From Klebsiella ornithinolytica NBRC 105727 = ATCC 31898 (GTDB lineage: Bacteria > Pseudomonadota > Gammaproteobacteria > Enterobacterales > Enterobacteriaceae): DNA of 64,000 nt. The position numbers were made by a program, and so were the translations under genes. Location: the NCBI RefSeq assembly GCF_001598295.1, contig NZ_BCYR01000004.1:186001-250000 (forward strand). The letters are read 5' to 3'. Below the pieces are notes generated by a model. The model made no database searches. It saw only the letters and a list, made by a program, of their open reading frames with translations, and was not told the origin of the DNA. This document shows positions 31,924 to 41,195 of the stretch, one piece after another (within the stretch, counting starts at the first letter, position 1; the number at the start of each line of letters is the position of its first letter).

Positions 31924-32562
31924 TTATGCCTGCGGGGGCAGACAGACGCCAATGCCTCCGATACCGCAGTAGCCGTACGGGTTTTTGTGCAGGTACTGCT
32001 GATGATCGTCCTCAGCGTAGTAAAACGGCTTCGCCGTGGCAATTTCCGTGGTGATTGTACGCGTGTCGTTGGCATCACGCATGGCGGCCTGGAAACGTGC
32101 CAGACTGGCCTTCGCCGCTTCATCCTGCTCTGGAGTCAGCGGATAGATGGCGGAACGATACTGGGTGCCATGGTCATTACCCTGCTGCATGCCCTGGGCC
32201 GGATCGTGGTTCTCCCAGAAAACCTGCAGCAGCTGCGCGTAGCTGATGACCTGCGGATCGTACACAATGCGTACGGCTTCGGCATGGCCGGTGTCACCGG
32301 TACAGACTTCACGGTAGGTCGGGTTCGGCGTATAGCCGCCGGTATAGCCCGCGGCGGTGCTGTAGACGCCAGGCAACTGCCAGAACAGACGCTCCACGCC
32401 CCAGAAACAGCCCATCGCGAACAGGGCAACTTCCATTCCGTCCGGGACATTGGTCATGGAGTGGCCATTGACAGCGTGGAGTGTTGCCACTGGCATAGGG
32501 GTGTTGCGTCCTGGCAGCGCATCCGCCTGGGCGACAAGATGCGTTTTATCAAATAGACTCAC
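31924..32562 (-). CDS. msrA: MsrA, peptide methionine-S-sulfoxide reductase
   Basis: 212 residues, as in E. coli. The catalytic Cys52 is in [13 protein letters not shown]; the resolving Cys199 and Cys207 are in the C-terminal [15 protein letters not shown]. It reduces Met-S-sulfoxide in proteins using thioredoxin. It starts with GTG at 32562, with GAGG five bases ahead; no ATG fits. Divergent from tamA. Confidence 0.97.
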   Translation of the reverse strand: MSLFDKTHLVAQADALPGRNTPMPVATLHAVNGHSMTNVPDGMEVALFAMGCFWGVERLFWQLPGVYSTAAGYTGGYTPNPTYREVCTGDTGHAEAVRIVYDPQVISYAQLLQVFWENHDPAQGMQQGNDHGTQYRSAIYPLTPEQDEAAKASLARFQAAMRDANDTRTITTEIATAKPFYYAEDDHQQYLHKNPYGYCGIGGIGVCLPPQA

Positions 32563-32771
32563 GGTTGGCCTCTCAAAACATAAGTCGTGGTTAAGGTTGT
32601 AACGAAGCGTGTCTTTTTACACAATAAACATGCCCGATACGTCTAGATTTAAACATAAGAATTATTTGGTTTAGCGTTTCTTTTTCAACCCTATGTCGTT
32701 GGGGTTTTATTAAGCCGTGGAACGGCGCTTTCGTTTCCTTCGGGGGGAAACAAGGATATTCAGGAGAAAAC

Positions 32772-34505
32772 GTGCTACAAATCCGCCAGTTATGTATCAC
32801 CAGCCTTTTGCTGGTCAGCGGGGTCGCTAGCGCCGCGAGCGTGCGTTTGCAGGTTGAGGGGTTATCCGGAGAGCTGGAAAAAAACGTCCGAGCTCAACTT
32901 TCTACGATCCAGAGCGACGAAGTGACGCCGGATCGCCGCTTTCGTGCGCGCGTCGATGATGCGATTCGCGAAGGGTTGAAGGCCCTGGGATACTACGAAC
33001 CGACAATCGTTTTCGACCTCCGTCCGCCGCCGAAAAAAGGCCGGCAGGTGCTGATTGCCAAAGTCACGCCAGGTGAACCGGTACGTATTGGCGGCACGGA
33101 AGTCATCCTGCGAGGCGGGGCGCGCACCGACCGTGACTATCTGGATTTGTTAAAAAAGCGCCCGGCTATCGGCACCGTCCTGGATCATGGCGATTATGAT
33201 AGCTTCAAGAGCTCGCTCACTCACGTTGCGCTGCGTAAGGGCTACTTTGACAGCGAATTCATCAAAAGCCAACTCGGGGTTTCTCTCGACCGTCATCAGG
33301 CCTTCTGGGATATCGACTACAACAGCGGCGAGCGCTACCGCTTTGGTCCGGTCACTTTTGAAGGCTCGCAAATTCGCGACGAATATCTGCAAAACCTGGT
33401 GCCGTTCAAGCAGGGCGACTACTACACCTCGCAGGATCTCGCCGAACTCAACCGCCGCCTGGCGGCAACCGGCTGGTTCAGCTCCGTCGTTGTGGCGCCG
33501 CAGTTTGAAAAGTCCCGCAAGACTAAAGTTCTGCCTTTGCAGGGCGTGGTCTCCCCGCGTAAAGAGAATACCGTGGAAACCGGTGTCGGCTACTCAACCG
33601 ACGTCGGGCCGCGGGTCAAAGGAACGTGGAAAAAGCCGTGGATGAACTCCTACGGACATAGCCTGACTTCCAGCCTCAGCCTTTCCGCTCCTGAACAGCA
33701 GCTTGATTTCAGCTATAAGGTGCCGCTGTTAAAAAGTCCGCTGGAGCAATACTACCTGGTGCAGGGCGGCTTTAAACGTACGGACCTCAACGATACGAAA
33801 GCCGACTCAACGACCCTCGGGGTATCACGTTTTTGGGAGATGTCGAGCGGCTGGCAGCGCGCGCTTAACCTGCGCTGGAGCCTTGACCACTTTACCCAGG
33901 CCAACGTCACCAACACCACGATGCTTATCTATCCCGGGGTGTCGGTAAACCGTACCCGCTCCCGCGGTGGCCTGATGCCGACCTGGGGTGACTCCCAGCG
34001 CTATTCGGTGGACTACTCCAACACCATGTGGGGCTCGGATATTAACTTCATCGTCGCCCAAGCGCAGGATGTGTGGATCCGCACGCTCTACGACCGCCAC
34101 CGTTTTGTGGTGCGCGGCAACCTCGGCTGGATTGAAGCCGATGACTTCAACAAAGTCCCGCCGGATCTGCGTTTCTTCGCCGGTGGCGACCGCAGTATTC
34201 GCGGCTATAAATACAAATCGATCTCGCCGAAGGATGACGATGGCAAACTGATTGGTGCCTCGAAGCTGGCGACAGGTTCGCTGGAGTATCAGTACAACGT
34301 CAGCGGAAAATGGTGGGGCGCAGTCTTCGTCGACAGCGGCGAAGCGGTGAGCGATATCCGCAAAAGCGATTTTAAAACCGGCGCCGGCGTCGGCGTGCGC
34401 TGGCAGTCGCCGGTTGGCCCGATCAAGCTGGATATTGCCGCGCCGGTCGGCGACAAAGACGAACACGGTTTACAGTTTTACATCGGTCTGGGGCCTGAAT
34501 TATGA
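32772..34505 (+). CDS. tamA: TamA, outer-membrane Omp85 component of the TAM complex
   Basis: 577 residues. A signal peptide (about 1-21) and three POTRA domains (about 22-265) are followed by a 16-strand Omp85 barrel. The RGGLMPTWG and [14 protein letters not shown] blocks (the L6 RGY-type motif) and a C-terminal FYIGLGPEL strand are present. TamA works with TamB in outer-membrane assembly and phospholipid transport. The start is GTG at 32772, with AGGAG ahead; E. coli has ATG with the same spacing. Its stop overlaps the tamB start (ATGA). Confidence 0.97.
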   Translation: MLQIRQLCITSLLLVSGVASAASVRLQVEGLSGELEKNVRAQLSTIQSDEVTPDRRFRARVDDAIREGLKALGYYEPTIVFDLRPPPKKGRQVLIAKVTPGEPVRIGGTEVILRGGARTDRDYLDLLKKRPAIGTVLDHGDYDSFKSSLTHVALRKGYFDSEFIKSQLGVSLDRHQAFWDIDYNSGERYRFGPVTFEGSQIRDEYLQNLVPFKQGDYYTSQDLAELNRRLAATGWFSSVVVAPQFEKSRKTKVLPLQGVVSPRKENTVETGVGYSTDVGPRVKGTWKKPWMNSYGHSLTSSLSLSAPEQQLDFSYKVPLLKSPLEQYYLVQGGFKRTDLNDTKADSTTLGVSRFWEMSSGWQRALNLRWSLDHFTQANVTNTTMLIYPGVSVNRTRSRGGLMPTWGDSQRYSVDYSNTMWGSDINFIVAQAQDVWIRTLYDRHRFVVRGNLGWIEADDFNKVPPDLRFFAGGDRSIRGYKYKSISPKDDDGKLIGASKLATGSLEYQYNVSGKWWGAVFVDSGEAVSDIRKSDFKTGAGVGVRWQSPVGPIKLDIAAPVGDKDEHGLQFYIGLGPEL

Positions 34506-37500
34506 GTTTATGGAAGAAGATAAGCCTCGGGGTACTGATCTTTTTGGTTCTGCTGCTGGGGACGGTCGCGTTCCTGGTCGGCACGACCAGCGGCCTGCAC
34601 CTGGTGCTGAAGGCGGCGGACCGCTGGGTTCCCGGTCTGGAAATCGGCAAGGTGACCGGCGGCTGGCGTGACCTGACGCTGCAAAACGTCCGTTTTGCGC
34701 AGCCGGGCGTCGCGGTCACGGCCGGTCAGTTCCATCTGGCGGTCAAATTACAGTGCCTGTGGGACAGCAGCCTGTGCGTGAACGATATTTCGCTGCGCGA
34801 TATCTACGTGGCGATCGACACCAGCAAGATGCCGCCTTCTGCGCCGGTAGAAGAGGAGGAGACGGGGCCGCTGAATCTTTCGACGCCGTATCCTGTGACG
34901 CTGAGCCGCATCGCGCTGCAAAACGTGAACGTCAAAATTGATAATACCGCCGTTTCGGTGCGGGACTTTTCCACCGGCCTGAACTGGCAGGAGAAGAATC
35001 TGACCCTGACGCCAACCTCGCTGCAGGGGCTGCTTATCGCCTTGCCGAAAGTGGCGAAAGTGGCGCAGGAGCAGGTGGTTGAACCGAAGATCGACAATCC
35101 GAAGCCGGAAGAAAAACCGCTCGGCGAGACGATGAAAGCGCTGTTCTCCCAGCCGGTGCTGCCGGAGATGACCGACGTTCATCTGCCGCTGAACCTGAAT
35201 ATCCAGTCGTTCCGCGGCGAGCAGCTGCGCGTCACCGGCGATACCGACATGACCGTCTACAGCATGCTGTTGAAAGTCAGCAGCATCGACGGACACATGA
35301 AGCTGGATACGCTGGATATCGATTCCGATCAGGGCAAGATCAATGCCGCGGGCACCGCGCAACTGCAGGATAACTGGCCGGTAGACATCACCCTCAACAG
35401 TACGCTGAACATCGATCCGCTGAAAGGCGAAAAGGTGAAGCTGACCGTCGGCGGCGAAATGCGTAAAACGCTGCAGATCGGCGTGGATTTAGCCGGTTCC
35501 GTGGCGATGACGCTGCGTGCCGACGCGCAGCTGGCGGAAGCCGGACTGCCGCTGAATATGGAACTGAAGAGTAAACAGCTGTACTGGCCGTTCAGCGGAG
35601 AAAAACAGTTCCAGGCCGATGATGTGCTGCTGAAATTTAATGGCAAGATGACCGACTACACCATGGCGTTCAGCACCGCGGTGAAGGGGCAATCGCTGCC
35701 GCCGGCGAAAATCACCCTCAATGCCAAAGGGAACGAACAGCAGGTGAACCTCGATAAGCTGACCGTTGCGGCGCTGGAGGGGAAAACCGAACTGAAAGCG
35801 CTGCTGGACTGGCAGCAGGCTATCAGCTGGCGCGGCGAGCTGACGCTCGACGGCATCAACACCGCCAAAGAGGTACCGGACTGGCCGTCGAAGCTGAACG
35901 GGATGATTAAAACGCAGGGCAGCCTGTACGGCGGGAGCTGGCAGATGTCGGTACCGGAGCTGAAAATCACCGGTAACGTTAAGCAGAACAAGGTCGATGT
36001 CAGCGGTTCACTGCAGGGTAACAGCTACATGCAGTGGAAAATCCCCGGTCTGCACCTGGCGTTGGGTAAGAACAGCGCCGAGGTGAAGGGAGAGCTGGGG
36101 GTGAAAGACCTCAACCTGGATGCCACCATCGATGCGCCCAATCTGGATAATGCGCTGCCGGGGCTGGGCGGCACGGCGAAGGGGCTGTTGAAGGTGCGGG
36201 GTACCGTTGATGCGCCGCAGCTGCTGGCGGATATCACCGCGCGTGCGCTGCGCTGGCAGGAGCTGACCGTTGCTCAGGTCAACGTCAAGGGCGACGTAAA
36301 GTCCAGCGACCAAATCGGCGGCAATCTTGATGTGCGCGTCGACCGGATCAGCCAGCCGGGGGTTAATATCAGCCTCGTGCAGCTGAATGCCAAAGGGAAC
36401 GAAAAGCAACACGATCTGCAGCTGAAAGTGCAGGGCGATCCGGTTTCCGGGCAGCTGTCGCTGGCGGGGAGTTTCGATCGTAAAGAGGAACGCTGGAAAG
36501 GGACGCTGAGCAATACCCGCTTCCAGACGCCGGTAGGGCCGGTTTCCCTGACGCGCAACATCGCGCTGGATTACCGTAATCGCGAACAAAAAATCAGTAT
36601 CGGGCCGCACTGTTGGGCTAACCCGAACGCCGAGCTGTGCGTGCCGCAGACCATCGACGCCGGTGCCAGCGGACGGGCGGTGGTGAATCTGAACCGCTTT
36701 GATCTGGCGATGCTGAAGCCGTTTATGCCGGAGGCGACCCAGGCCAGCGGCGTATTCAGCGGCAATGCGGATGTCAGCTGGGACACCACCAAAGAGGGGC
36801 TGCCGCAGGGCAAAGTGACGCTGAACGGTCGCAATGTCAAAGTCACCCAGATGGTCAACGATGCGCCGCTGCCGGTGGCCTTCGATACGTTGAACCTGAC
36901 GGCCGAACTGCATAACAACCGTGCGCAGCTCGGCTGGCTGATTCGCCTGACCAACAACGGTCAGCTGGATGGCCAGGTGCAGATTACCGACCCGCAGGGG
37001 CGCCGTAACCTCGGCGGTAATGTGAATATCAATAACTTCTCGCTGGCGATGATTAACCCGATCTTCGCCCGCGGAGAGAAGGCGGAAGGGAAGCTCAATG
37101 CGAACCTGCGCCTCGGCGGCGATCTGCAAAACCCGCAGCTGTTTGGCCAGATGCAGTTGGGCGGTATCGACATCGACGGTAACTTTATGCCGTTTGATAT
37201 GCAGCCGAGTCAGCTGGCGATGAACTTCAACGGCACCCGTTCAACGCTGCAGGGCACCGTGAATACCAAACAGGGCCAAATCAGTCTGAGCGGTAACGCC
37301 GACTGGACCCAGATTGACAACTGGCGTGCGCAGGTAGCGGCCAAAGGCAGCCGGGTTCGTATTACCGTGCCGCCGATGGTAAGGCTGGACGTTTCGCCGG
37401 ATGTGGTCTTTACCGCTACCCCGAGTTTGTTTAGCCTTGATGGCAGCGTTGATGTTCCGTGGGCGCGTATCGTCGTCAACGATGTGCCGGAAAGTGCCGT

Positions 37501-38278
37501 TGGGGTCTCTTCTGATGAAGTGATGCTGGATAAAAATCTGCAGCCGATTCAGCAGCAGAGCGCCGGTATTCCCATCAACAGCAACCTGACGATTCACGTT
37601 GGTAACAACGTCCGTCTGAGCGCCTTCGGCCTGAAAGCGCGTCTGACCGGCGATTTGAAAGTGGCTCAGGATAAACAGGGGCTGGGACTGAACGGGCAGA
37701 TTAATATCCCGGAAGGTCGCTTCCATGCCTACGGTCAGGACCTGATCGTACGTAAAGGCGAGCTGCTGTTCTCCGGTCCGCCGGATCAGCCGCTGTTGAA
37801 TATCGAAGCCATTCGTAACCCGGATGCCACAGAAGACGACGTGATCGCTGGCGTTCGCGTCACTGGTTCGGCCGATCAGCCGAAAGCAGAGATTTTCTCT
37901 GACCCGGTCATGTCGCAGCAAGAAGCGCTTTCTTACCTGCTGAGAGGACAGGGTTTAAGCAGCGGACAGAGCGATAGTGCCGCAATGACTTCAATGCTTA
38001 TTGGTATGGGGGTTGCACAAAGTGGTCAGGTTGTGGGTAAAATCGGCGAGACGTTTGGCGTAAGCAATCTGGCGCTGGATACCGAGGGAGTGGGCGACTC
38101 CTCCCAGGTGGTGGTCAGCGGCTATGTACTGCCAGGTCTGCAGGTAAAATATGGGGTAGGGATCTTTGATTCCCTGGCGACGTTGACGTTACGCTATCGC
38201 CTGATGCCTAAGCTATATATGGAAGCGGTGTCTGGCGTAGACCAGGCTCTCGATTTGCTCTATCAGTTTGAGTTTTAG
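34502..38278 (+). CDS. tamB: TamB, AsmA-like inner-membrane-anchored lipid bridge
   Basis: 1258 residues (E. coli 1259). There is one N-terminal transmembrane anchor (about 7-27, [21 protein letters not shown]), a very long repetitive beta-taco body and the C-terminal DUF490 domain that engages TamA. It spans the periplasm and is thought to carry phospholipids to the outer membrane, with YhdP and YdbH. Overlaps tamA by 4 bp and is followed 2 bp later by ytfP. Confidence 0.97.
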   Translation: MSLWKKISLGVLIFLVLLLGTVAFLVGTTSGLHLVLKAADRWVPGLEIGKVTGGWRDLTLQNVRFAQPGVAVTAGQFHLAVKLQCLWDSSLCVNDISLRDIYVAIDTSKMPPSAPVEEEETGPLNLSTPYPVTLSRIALQNVNVKIDNTAVSVRDFSTGLNWQEKNLTLTPTSLQGLLIALPKVAKVAQEQVVEPKIDNPKPEEKPLGETMKALFSQPVLPEMTDVHLPLNLNIQSFRGEQLRVTGDTDMTVYSMLLKVSSIDGHMKLDTLDIDSDQGKINAAGTAQLQDNWPVDITLNSTLNIDPLKGEKVKLTVGGEMRKTLQIGVDLAGSVAMTLRADAQLAEAGLPLNMELKSKQLYWPFSGEKQFQADDVLLKFNGKMTDYTMAFSTAVKGQSLPPAKITLNAKGNEQQVNLDKLTVAALEGKTELKALLDWQQAISWRGELTLDGINTAKEVPDWPSKLNGMIKTQGSLYGGSWQMSVPELKITGNVKQNKVDVSGSLQGNSYMQWKIPGLHLALGKNSAEVKGELGVKDLNLDATIDAPNLDNALPGLGGTAKGLLKVRGTVDAPQLLADITARALRWQELTVAQVNVKGDVKSSDQIGGNLDVRVDRISQPGVNISLVQLNAKGNEKQHDLQLKVQGDPVSGQLSLAGSFDRKEERWKGTLSNTRFQTPVGPVSLTRNIALDYRNREQKISIGPHCWANPNAELCVPQTIDAGASGRAVVNLNRFDLAMLKPFMPEATQASGVFSGNADVSWDTTKEGLPQGKVTLNGRNVKVTQMVNDAPLPVAFDTLNLTAELHNNRAQLGWLIRLTNNGQLDGQVQITDPQGRRNLGGNVNINNFSLAMINPIFARGEKAEGKLNANLRLGGDLQNPQLFGQMQLGGIDIDGNFMPFDMQPSQLAMNFNGTRSTLQGTVNTKQGQISLSGNADWTQIDNWRAQVAAKGSRVRITVPPMVRLDVSPDVVFTATPSLFSLDGSVDVPWARIVVNDVPESAVGVSSDEVMLDKNLQPIQQQSAGIPINSNLTIHVGNNVRLSAFGLKARLTGDLKVAQDKQGLGLNGQINIPEGRFHAYGQDLIVRKGELLFSGPPDQPLLNIEAIRNPDATEDDVIAGVRVTGSADQPKAEIFSDPVMSQQEALSYLLRGQGLSSGQSDSAAMTSMLIGMGVAQSGQVVGKIGETFGVSNLALDTEGVGDSSQVVVSGYVLPGLQVKYGVGIFDSLATLTLRYRLMPKLYMEAVSGVDQALDLLYQFEF

Positions 38279-38280
38279 CA

Positions 38281-38625
38281 ATGCGAATATTTGTTTACGG
38301 CAGTTTACGACGCAAACAAGGCAACAGCCACTGGATGACCAACGCTCAGTGGCTGGGCGATCATAGTGTCAACGATTATCAGCTGTACAGCCTGGGCCAC
38401 TATCCAGGCGCGGTGCCTGGCGAAGGCACAGTACATGGTGAAGTGTATCGTATTGACGCATCAACGCTGGCCGAACTGGACGCGCTGCGCACCAAGGGCG
38501 GTGAGTACGCACGTCACCTGATCCAGACGCCTTATGGCAGCGCATGGATGTATGTCTATCAGCGCCCCGTAGAGGGCTTTACGCTGATAGAGAACGGCAA
38601 CTGGTTAGACAGAGACCAGTATTAA
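38281..38625 (+). CDS. ytfP: YtfP, gamma-glutamylcyclotransferase-like fold protein
   Basis: 114 residues. The BtrG/YtfP (GGCT-like) fold begins with the family motif MRIFVYGSLRRKQGNSHWM; the conserved acid is in LDALRTKGGEYARHLIQT. Enzymatic role unproven. It is probably co-transcribed with tamAB, starting 2 bp after the tamB stop, and is followed by a strong terminator. Confidence 0.92.
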   Translation: MRIFVYGSLRRKQGNSHWMTNAQWLGDHSVNDYQLYSLGHYPGAVPGEGTVHGEVYRIDASTLAELDALRTKGGEYARHLIQTPYGSAWMYVYQRPVEGFTLIENGNWLDRDQY

Positions 38626-38629
38626 CCAC

Positions 38630-38662
38630 GACAACGCCACCTTCGGGTGGCGTTGTTTTTTT
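38630..38662 (+). terminator. Terminator of tamA-tamB-ytfP
   Basis: ACAACGCCACC / GGTGGCGTTGT, an 11 bp perfect stem with a TTCG tetraloop, followed by seven T residues. Confidence 0.92.
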
Positions 38663-38703
38663 ATGTCTGCCATTCACCTGGCACAGGACAATGGCAGACA
38701 TAA
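38661..38703. repeat. 14 bp perfect inverted repeat after ytfP
   Basis: TTATGTCTGCCATT (38661-38674) and AATGGCAGACATAA (38690-38703) enclose 15 bases that contain a further CCTG/CAGG dyad. It follows the terminator directly. Origin unknown. Confidence 0.7.
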
Positions 38704-38737
38704 AAAACCTTATTAACCGACCGGCGGAAAGGTCTAT

Positions 38738-39037
38738 GGCACTGGCACCGTTTATTCCCCGGTGGCGCTGCGCTTAGCGGGGCTACGGGTAAGGGCGGTG
38801 TTTGGGTTGGTTGCCCGGAGTGATGCCCTGGAGGCTGTGGCAGGCTGCGGCACTGGCACCGTTTGTTCCCCGGTGGCGCTGTGCTTACCGGGGCTACGGG
38901 TAAGTGCGGTGTTTGGGTTGGTTGCCCGGAGTGATGCCCTGGAGGCTGTGGCACTGGCACCGTTTGTTCCCCGGTGGCGCTGCGCTTACCGGGGCTACGG
39001 GTAAGTGCGGTGTTTGGGTTGGTTGCCCGGAATGATG
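38738..39037. repeat. Three tandem copies of a 101-111 bp REP-containing unit
   Basis: Copies begin at GGCACTGGCACCG at 38738, 38849 and 38950. The first is 111 bp (10 extra bases, GCAGGCTGCG-like, near its end), the second 101 bp, and the third is cut at about 39037. Each holds a palindrome CCCCGGTGGCGCTG..CTTACCGGGG and the string GTGTTTGGGTTGGTTGCCCGGA. Copies 2 and 3 differ at only a few bases. Not coding on either strand. Confidence 0.9.
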
Positions 39038-39050
39038 TCTGCGAGTATTT

Positions 39051-39085
39051 GTAGCCCGGGTAAGGCGTGAGCCGCCACCCGGGAA
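39051..39085. repeat. REP element upstream of the ppa terminator
   Basis: GTAGCCCGGGTAAGGCG followed by GAGCCGCCACCCGGG, a classic enterobacterial REP palindrome. Confidence 0.8.
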
Positions 39086-39105
39086 ATGGCTCCGTGTCAG
39101 AAACA

Positions 39106-39131
39106 AAAACACCGCCCTGAGGCGGTGTTTT
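39106..39131 (-). terminator. Terminator of ppa (minus strand)
   Basis: AAAACACCGCC (39106-39116), TCAG loop, GGCGGTGTTTT. Read leftward it ends in TTTTTGTTT. It lies 22 bp past the ppa stop. Confidence 0.88.
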
Positions 39132-39153
39132 CGACAATCTGAGTGCGGCAGAA

Positions 39154-39681
39154 TTACTTCTTAGCGCGCTCGAAGGAAGCAATGATTTCAGCTTTAGCCG
39201 CTTCAGCATTGTCCCAACCGTCAACTTTCACCCATTTGCCTTTTTCCAGGTCTTTGTAGTGCTCGAAGAAGTGGGTGATCTGTGCTTTCAGCAGTTCCGG
39301 CAGGTCGTTCACATCTTTGATGTGATCGTACTCTTTGCTCAGCTTGGTGTGCGGTACAGCAACCAGTTTCGCATCTTCACCAGATTCGTCGGTCATCTTC
39401 AGTACGCCAACCGGACGGCAGCGGATCACAGAGCCTGGCTCCAGCGGATACGGCGTCGGGACCAGTACGTCAACCGGGTCGCCGTCCAGAGACAGGGTGT
39501 GGTTGATATAGCCGTAGTTGCACGGATAGAACATCGCAGTGGACATGAAGCGATCAACGAACAGCGCGCCGCTCTCTTTGTCGACTTCGTATTTGATTGG
39601 GTCTGCGTTAGCCGGGATCTCGATCACGACGTAGATGTCTTCCGGCAGATCTTTACCCGCAGGTACGTTGAGTAAGCTCAT
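39154..39681 (-). CDS. ppa: Inorganic pyrophosphatase
   Basis: 175 residues of family I soluble pyrophosphatase. The signature [10 protein letters not shown] carries metal-binding Asp residues; the E. coli sequence is matched almost throughout ([46 protein letters not shown]). It drives biosynthesis by hydrolysing PPi. The start is the ATG at 39681, with AAGGAAACAG ahead; the frame is open 17 codons further. Confidence 0.97.
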   Translation of the reverse strand: MSLLNVPAGKDLPEDIYVVIEIPANADPIKYEVDKESGALFVDRFMSTAMFYPCNYGYINHTLSLDGDPVDVLVPTPYPLEPGSVIRCRPVGVLKMTDESGEDAKLVAVPHTKLSKEYDHIKDVNDLPELLKAQITHFFEHYKDLEKGKWVKVDGWDNAEAAKAEIIASFERAKK

Positions 39682-39845
39682 GTCTGTTTCCTTTAAAATG
39701 TATGGCAAACAAGTGCCTGGTATTATAGCCAACTCACATCGAATGTCTTGGCTTCTTTTTATTTTGCCCGCCGGTAATCAGTCTGAATTTCCCCCTGAAA
39801 AACAACCTGAAAATCCATAAACATAGCCGCATCCTGAATAAAACA

Positions 39846-39861
39846 ATGTAACCGTTTACAT
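39846..39861. promoter_or_regulatory. GalR/GalS-type operator upstream of ytfQ
   Basis: ATGTAACCGTTTACAT fits the galactose repressor consensus (TGTAA-N-CG-N-TTACA). E. coli GalR is reported to control ytfQ. The site is 224 bp ahead of the ytfQ start. Confidence 0.7.
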
Positions 39862-39993
39862 TGCATCTGTTTGATTTCTCAACGTGCGCAAAATTTCACC
39901 TCATGCGTCGGCAGATACGAGCTGCGGGAAGCCTTATCCGCTCTCAGCTGGATTAAATCACGGGAATTAACATTTAATTTACTTTTTCGAAGT

Positions 39994-40020
39994 GTGATGT
40001 AACGCATTCAGTTACATCAC
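39994..40020. promoter_or_regulatory. 27 bp dyad close to the ytfQ start
   Basis: GTGATGTAAC, seven bases (GCATTCA), then GTTACATCAC: a perfect 10 bp inverted repeat 64 bp upstream of ytfQ. It could be an operator or a hairpin in the mRNA leader. Confidence 0.5.
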
Positions 40021-40084
40021 GAGTTGTCTATAGTTTGTCCGCAGATGACGGTTTAACCCAAAGTAACCCGATGAGGACCTTTTT

Positions 40085-41041
40085 ATGTGGAAGCGCTTAC
40101 TTCTTGTCACAGCAGTTTCCGCAGCTATGTCGTCTATGGCAATGGCTGCCCCTCTGACCGTAGGATTTTCGCAGGTCGGATCTGAATCCGGCTGGCGTGC
40201 GGCCGAAACCAACGTTGCGAAAGAGGAGGCCGCCAAACGCGGAATCACTCTGAAGATTGCCGACGGCCAGCAAAAACAGGAAAACCAGATTAAAGCCGTT
40301 CGCTCCTTTATCGCCCAGGGCGTTGACGCCATCTTTATCGCGCCAGTCGTGGCGACCGGCTGGGAACCGGTGTTGAAAGAGGCCAAAGAGGCCAAAATTC
40401 CGGTATTCCTGCTCGACCGCTCGATTGATGTCAAAGACAAAGATCTCTACATGACCACCGTCACCGCCAATAACGTGCTTGAAGGTCAGCTGATTGGTGA
40501 CTGGCTGGTGAAAACGGTCGACGGCAAGCCGTGTAACGTGGTTGAGCTGCAGGGCACCGTTGGTGCCAGCGTAGCGATCGATCGTAAGAAAGGGTTTGCT
40601 GACGTTATCGCCAAAACGCCAAACATCAAAATCATTCGCTCTCAGTCCGGCGACTTTACCCGCAGCAAAGGCAAAGAGGTGATGGAGAGCTTTATTAAAG
40701 CGGAAAATAACGGCAAGAACATCTGCATGGTCTTTGCCCATAACGATGACATGGTTATTGGCGCGATTCAGGCCATTAAAGAAGCCGGGCTGAAACCGGG
40801 TAAAGATATCCTCACCGGCTCAATTGACGGCGTCCCGGATATTTATAAAGCGATGATGGCGGGGGAAGCGAACGCCAGCGTCGAGCTGACGCCAAATATG
40901 GCCGGCCCCGCATTTGATGCGCTGGAGAAATATAAAAAGGACGGCACGCTGCCAGAGAAGCTGACCATCACCAAATCGACGCTTTATCTGCCGGATACGG
41001 CGAAAGAAGAGCTCGAGAAGAAGAAAAACATGGGCTACTGA
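40085..41041 (+). CDS. ytfQ: YtfQ, periplasmic galactofuranose-binding protein
   Basis: 318 residues. A signal peptide (MWKRLLLVTAVSAAMSSMAMA) is followed by a type I periplasmic binding fold (LTVGFSQVGSESGWRAAETN, VFLLDRSIDVKDKDLYMTTVTANNV, NICMVFAHNDDMVIGAIQAI). In E. coli it binds the furanose form of galactose with high affinity. First gene of ytfQRT-yjfF. AGGACC lies ahead of the ATG. Confidence 0.96.
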   Translation: MWKRLLLVTAVSAAMSSMAMAAPLTVGFSQVGSESGWRAAETNVAKEEAAKRGITLKIADGQQKQENQIKAVRSFIAQGVDAIFIAPVVATGWEPVLKEAKEAKIPVFLLDRSIDVKDKDLYMTTVTANNVLEGQLIGDWLVKTVDGKPCNVVELQGTVGASVAIDRKKGFADVIAKTPNIKIIRSQSGDFTRSKGKEVMESFIKAENNGKNICMVFAHNDDMVIGAIQAIKEAGLKPGKDILTGSIDGVPDIYKAMMAGEANASVELTPNMAGPAFDALEKYKKDGTLPEKLTITKSTLYLPDTAKEELEKKKNMGY

Positions 41042-41063
41042 GTCCGTCGGGAGAAGCAATAAC

Positions 41064-41086
41064 CAGGCGATGTGCCGCATCGCCTG
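41064..41086 (+). other. Intercistronic hairpin between ytfQ and ytfR
   Basis: CAGGCGATG / CATCGCCTG, a 9 bp perfect stem with a 5-base loop, without U-run, in the 154 bp ytfQ-ytfR gap. Such structures usually stabilise the upstream mRNA, giving more binding protein than ATPase. Confidence 0.65.
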
Positions 41087-41195
41087 AATGGCTCCCCGGC
41101 TAATGCTGGCGGTCCATCGATCCGCGCCTGTCGGTAGCCCGGTCAGCGTTGTGCGACCGGGAGCCGTCTTTCATCCTCTGAAGGTGAGACTGAAT

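Larger units (their letters stand above)
39682..40084. promoter_or_regulatory. ppa / ytfQ divergent control region
   Basis: 403 bp between divergent genes. It holds the promoters of ppa (left) and of the galactofuranose operon (right), a GalR/GalS-type operator at 39846-39861 and a 27 bp dyad at 39994-40020. No reading frame of note. Confidence 0.6.

Noticed and set aside
36008-37129. 373-codon open frame antisense to tamB
   Set aside because: Shadow of the long GC-rich tamB frame, with composition bias (Arg, Gln, His) typical of antisense translation.
38738-39037. CRISPR array
   Set aside because: The units are over 100 bp with no unique spacers of 30-40 bp, and no cas genes are near.
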